Part shown: in pieces, positions 52,501-64,000 of the stretch
Position numbering within the stretch: position 1 is the first letter of the stretch
Layout of the letters: each line of letters starts with the position of its first letter
Assembly (NCBI RefSeq): GCF_905475395.1
Contig: NC_058338.1
Location: 96,767,435-96,831,434, forward strand
Origin: Chrysoperla carnea
Lineage: Eukaryota; Arthropoda; Insecta; Neuroptera; Chrysopidae
DNA: 64,000 nt
Direction of reading: 5' to 3'
Translations under genes and position numbers: made by a program
The notes under the pieces: generated by a model
Told to the model about the DNA's origin: nothing
Database searches by the model: none
The model's input: the letters and a program-made list of their open reading frames with translations, nothing else

Positions 52501-53529
52501 AATTGTGGACGATAATGGGGCATTGCTTCTTAAACTGGAATTATTCAAACTGTTAACGGCAAATGCAACAATTAAATTCACATGCAAAGAATATGTGTTA
52601 AATACAGTTACAATAAGTTCAAAAGTTCAATATAGTAAGTGCATCACAATATTAAATGCATATGCATCATACTATAATGCCACGTAACTTCTGTCTCTTA
52701 ATAATTGCTCCCATTACTCCCATCCTATTTTTATTGTTATAATTTAAAATAAGAGTAATTTAAAATTAATATTTTAGTAACTTTTACTAAAGATGAGAGG
52801 TTGGCACTTTAGTAGGTATTACTTTAACTATTGAAGCATATGATCGCGTAAAAAAAATAGCGTGTTACCACACCACAAATTTTTTAGGGCCATTTTACAA
52901 AAGTCCTGTTTTTTTGCATTCAGCTGCGGTTTGCAAAAAGTATACATTCGATCTTACTGAAATTGTGTGTGATCAGCTTTGACTCTTTAAAACAACAAGA
53001 GCTATGAAGTTTTGAAATTTCGAGCAAAATCGATGGTTTTTTGCAATTTGTGGGGACATCGATGGACCAATCGGGCTCATTCGCAGCTCATTTTTTTCGC
53101 CTTTTTACGGCGCCTAAGCTTATTAAACGCTTTTTTATTTTTACTCAATCCGACGGTGTCTAACGCGAAAGACCGGATTAGGTCACTTTACCATTTTTTT
53201 TGGACCCCTTCCGACCATCAAAAAATGTTAGATTTTAGTTTCTTCAATTTGTATCATAATGATCTACTAAATTCAATTTTTTTCTCCGAACTCAGAATTA
53301 TCTAAAAATTGACGCCATTTTTTTTTATTTGATCACACTAATTAGTAAATTCTGGAAATTTTGAAAAAATTCATTTGATATACCTACTTCTCAACGATAA
53401 TTTATAAATAAATACTGTAGCGGTCTTTAAACATATAAATGAGTTGAAATTTGTGATTTTTTTTATAACTCTTTATTATACTAGGAAATTGTTCGTATGT
53501 ACCTCAAGGGTCGCACTAGACTGACCCCA

Positions 53530-53690
53530 CGGCTTGTTTAAATCTCAATCTTACTGTTATTACTTTGAACACTTCTTTTAAAACATTCACTTTTGCTACA
53601 GCAGCGCTATCCTTATATGCTGCTTTTCGATTAACACTTTTTGATACACTAAGATGATTGTTCTTACTTCTACCTTCCACATAAAAAGCA
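53530..53690. repeat. Second half of the split 42060-42290 repeat
   Basis: GCTACAGCAGCGCTATCCTT and TGCTGCTTTTCGATTAACA match 42221-42260. Confidence 0.65.
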
Positions 53691-53848
53691 GATATTTGTG
53701 ACATTATAGCGCTGAAATATTAATTGCACAACCCAATACGTAAATATCTAGATTTTGTAAAATACCTATTGGTTGGAGCCGTTTCCTCGAAGGCCTTTCA
53801 TTTTATAATTTAAAATAAAGATTGAAGTGTGTATGAAAAGTTAATATA

Positions 53849-54255
53849 CAGTCAAACCTGGATAAGCAAAAGTTCAAGGGAGCACAATCTCATTCTCGCT
53901 TATGGAGATTTCTCACTAACCCGAGTTTCGCGCTAATGCAGGTACATGGGTAGCGTTTCTCACTTATAGAGGTACGCAGCAATAACAAGTCACAGCAAGT
54001 ACGAGTGTAGTAAATTGTAGCTATGGTTCCTCCTAAATAATATAAATAAATAAAGCTGGACTGTCGCATATAGAGGTATAGATAAGTAGCAGTCTCACTT
54101 ACGGAGGTCCATGAGGGAAAAACGACTTTCTCTTACAGAGGTTTCTGTTTTTCACTAATAAAGATTTTGGGAGCTTAAAATTACGGGTCTTGGCTATTAC
54201 TCTCACTTATAGAGTTTTCTCACTTATTCAGTTCCCACTTATCCAGGTTTGACTG
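53849..54255. mobile_element. Pogo/Tigger-like MITE 165 bp upstream of ZnF2
   Basis: Ends CAGTCAAACCTGGATAAG and its complement, with TA on each side. The inside carries degenerate repeats of TCTCACTTATAGAGGT. 407 bp, non-coding. The end sequence is the pogo/Tigger type (CAGTnnAACC). Confidence 0.82.
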
Positions 54256-54420
54256 TATAACAAACTTCTTTTGAGGCGGTGAGCGAGTGAAGATATGTTG
54301 TTTGTCTATATTTATTATATAAATCTGTGAAAGGTTCGGGTGACAGTCAGCAATCTAAATTTCGAATAAATATTACTGAAAATATTCGATTTGACAAATC
54401 GGATAATTTACATTTAAAAA

Positions 54421-61914
<7,494 letters not shown>

Positions 61915-62355
61915 TTGTAAATGTAAACATTTTATAATTTTTTGTAAAATATAATTAATTTTTAAAGAGTTTATAGTTTATTTCTTATTTAGTAGTCTGA
62001 TCATGGAGGCAGAGACCGATTTCATGTTAACAAATTGTTGTCATAAATAAGATGCCAGGAGTGTTTTTTATCTAGTTGGTCTCCTTTTATAATCTTCAAG
62101 AGTCTAATAGTCAATGGTACTAGGTTGACTTTACAATTGCTTATTGTCTGACCTCTTGTTGAAAAGTATAGAAAAATTGAATCGTTTTTTTATTTGACAC
62201 TTTTAATAGCTCTGTGCCCTCTTCAAGCTTGGGAAGAAATGTTTAAAATAAACCATCATGTTTTCTTTAAAATTTTTCAACAAAAGTTTTACTAGGTACT
62301 ATTTTAAAGCATGTATATATCCAGCCTTATAATTGTTAAAAGTTTTGTGACAATC
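61915..62355. promoter_or_regulatory. ZnF2-ZnF3 intergenic spacer
   Basis: A 441-nt spacer that must hold the ZnF2 3' end and the ZnF3 promoter. AATAAA is at 62247-62252. No repeat is recognised. Confidence 0.5.
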
Positions 62356-62535
62356 ATGTTACGAGCGTATTTTCAAACATTAACCAAAGTGGACGAAGAT
62401 TTCGATTGTGTAAATATATGTCGAGCATGCTTGGGTAGTGTTGAAAATATAGAACGAATATCATTGTTTGATGAAAAAATATTACTAAATGATTGTCAAT
62501 TACATGAAGCATTAGAAGCATGTACTTCTGTTCAC
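62356..62535 (+). CDS. ZnF3 exon 1 (ZAD first half)
   Basis: Contains CVNICRACLGSVENIERIS and LEACTSVH before a GTAAGT donor, phase 0. Confidence 0.87.
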
Positions 62536-64000
62536 GTAAGTTTATATGACTGACTAAATATTTACTAACCAAAGGCCAAAGCATTTCTAATATTTCTGAG
62601 CTCCGTCCTCTATATCTATGATAATTTTTAATATGTAAAGCAACAAGAAATTCTTTTTTAAAAAATTTGATCTAAAACTGATAGTTATACCAAATATTTC
62701 TACTGCAGGTATACATTCCCAAACTCTGAAACCGTGTTTATCGTAATTCCCAAATGATTTCCTTTCAAATAACATAAAAATTAAGTGGATTTAATTTCCT
62801 ACCTGCTAACTATACGCTGAAAAAAGGATCATTAATTACAGGAAAACTAATAATTCCCAAATTCTAAAATTATATTCCCAAATCAATGGAAATAGTTTGA
62901 GTGAAAAATAACAATTTTATCTGCTAAGTATACGGAGCTTTGTTTATACCATATATATATACCATGGAAATAGATGTTCACATCCTCTTCAATCGCCATT
63001 ATAGTGTTATTTAAGATACTTTGAAGTCACGAATAAAAATAGATTTGATACCAACAAATATTTCGATTTAAATGACATTTTCTTGGCAAGATACTTTTTT
63101 ATAAATAAAATAAAATATTTAAATCATTTCCCTATAAGAAGCAGACGCTTAGATTAATGTAACTCTAGACATATTTTTCGGGTTGAGTACCGATTGTTAT
63201 ACAGTGAAGCTCGATTATTTAGTGCAGTAGCGCATTATACACTATGTATTCAAGAAATGTAGCAAAGAGTTTGAAGAGTTTTATAACTTTGACTATACAG
63301 TTTAGAATCCTTGATAACAAGTAAATGAATAACAAAATAAACGTTTTAAAAAAAATTTGCAGATAAATTTATCAGAAAAAACATCAATTTATATATGCGA
63401 TCGATGCTATGATTTATTAGAAACAAGTTTTAATTTTCGAATACAATGTTTAAAGTCTGAAGAAAAATTTAAAAAGTTATTACGTTTACATAAAATTGAA
63501 TCAAATTTTAATACAACAGATATTAAAGTAGAAATTTGTAAAAGTGAATTAATTGAACAAAATAACGATCCAAATTTCATTTCAATAAAAAATGAATGCC
63601 CTGACATACCAGTATCTGATGTAAAAATTGAAGATAATTTCTTAGACGATTATTCCACGAAGAATAATGATTCCGAAGTTTATAACAATCAATCAGATGA
63701 TGATTGTATTGAAAATATCGATCATGATAGCTTGAAAGATGAAGCAAACGAAGATTATTTAGAAAATACAGATTGTAAAAGTTTGAAAAATGAAGACATC
63801 ACTAAAAATATTAATGAAAAAACTGTGTACAAATGTACAGATTGTAATAAAGTTTATAAAAAAGCATGGATGCTTGAAAATCATAAATTAGATCATGGTC
63901 ATAATTGTAAAGTGTGCTTTAAAAGCTTTAATACAGAGAATGATTTAAATAAACATGCGCAAGAACATGCGCATTTAGAACCGAATAGATTTGTTTGTAA
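62356..64000 (+). CDS. ZAD-C2H2 zinc-finger protein 3 (ZnF3), 5' part, runs off the window
   Basis: Third member of the tandem array. Two exons are visible: 62356-62535 and 63363-64000 (open to the edge), joined in phase 0. ZAD cysteines are C22/C25 (ICRAC) and C72/C75 (ICDRC), split at the same position as in ZnF1 and ZnF2 (EACTSVH / INLSEK). The acidic linker is much longer, with repeated Asp/Glu/Lys and a duplicated-looking SLKDE / SLKNE motif. C2H2 fingers start at YKCTDCNKVYKKAWML and CKVCFKSFNTENDL and continue off the end. ATG 62356 gives an N-terminus like those of its paralogues; an in-frame ATG at 62311 would add 15 residues. Confidence 0.87.
62536..63362 (+). other. ZnF3 intron 1
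   Basis: An 827-nt intron. It repeats short phrases (AATTCCCAAAT, ATCTGCTAA/CCTGCTAA) but shows no clear element ends. Confidence 0.5.
63363..64000 (+). CDS. ZnF3 exon 2 (ZAD second half, linker, first fingers), partial
   Basis: Starts after TTTGCAG with INLSEKTSIYICDRCYDLL and stays open for 638 nt to the window edge. It ends inside a finger beginning NRFVC. Confidence 0.88.
   Translation, partial: MNLSEKTSIYICDRCYDLLETSFNFRIQCLKSEEKFKKLLRLHKIESNFNTTDIKVEICKSELIEQNNDPNFISIKNECPDIPVSDVKIEDNFLDDYSTKNNDSEVYNNQSDDDCIENIDHDSLKDEANEDYLENTDCKSLKNEDITKNINEKTVYKCTDCNKVYKKAWMLENHKLDHGHNCKVCFKSFNTENDLNKHAQEHAHLEPNRFVC

Larger units (their letters stand above)
50391..53340. mobile_element. Long-TIR DNA transposon, about 2.9 kb including a family F insertion
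   Basis: Terminal TTAGTGTGATCAAA is repeated inverted at the right end, and the arms are near-identical for about 700 nt. Because of this the same open frame appears on the minus strand at 50400-50675 and on the plus strand at 53012-53305. ATT may be duplicated outside both ends. A family F copy (50977-51628) interrupts the left arm; without it the element is about 2.3 kb. The unique centre (51745-52605) encodes a broken protein. Confidence 0.8.

Overview
This window is AT-rich nuclear DNA from an insect, probably holometabolous. The evidence is spliced genes with phase-consistent GT-AG introns, the ZAD zinc-finger family (expanded in arthropods), and a dense load of DNA transposons, foldback elements, MITEs and non-LTR fragments. 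The order cannot be settled from sequence alone. There is no operon structure, rRNA or CRISPR array, and no genuine tRNA gene was seen.

The window carries four host genes. (1) A complete condensin I subunit gene, Cap-G/NCAPG, lies on the minus strand from 39755 down to 14987. It has 14 exons, about 1112 codons in 24.8 kb, and introns from 43 nt to 4.1 kb. (2-4) Three ZAD plus C2H2 zinc-finger genes follow in tandem on the plus strand: ZnF1 (41018-47355, five exons, 422 aa), ZnF2 (54421-61914, five exons, with a one-base frameshift in exon 3) and ZnF3 (62356 to the window edge, two exons visible). All three split the ZAD at the same place. ZnF1 and ZnF2 share intron phases 0,0,1,1 and a 222-nt fourth exon, so they are local duplicates. 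Cap-G and ZnF1 are head to head with about 1.26 kb between their start codons.

Region by region: 1-14.9 kb is a gene-free repeat field of foldback elements and nested insertions, including two hAT copies with intact 8-bp target duplications. 15-39.8 kb is Cap-G, whose introns hold non-LTR retrotransposon 3' ends, a tRNA-derived SINE inside a TIR element inside one of those LINE copies, a 1.8-kb palindrome, and many TA-flanked TIR elements. 39.8-41 kb is the shared upstream region. 41-47.4 kb is ZnF1, with a 2.7-kb foldback in its last intron that carries two further insertions. 47.4-54.4 kb is intergenic and dominated by a 2.9-kb long-TIR transposon with a broken protein-coding core. 54.4-64 kb is ZnF2 and ZnF3.

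Cap-G acts in mitotic chromosome condensation. The ZAD-C2H2 genes are presumed DNA-binding regulators. Nothing in the sequence ties their functions to Cap-G beyond adjacency. A repeat family of 0.5-0.65 kb with no evident terminal inverted repeats occurs about nine times and could not be assigned to a class. It and the 50.4-53.3 kb transposon are the best candidates for something not yet described.
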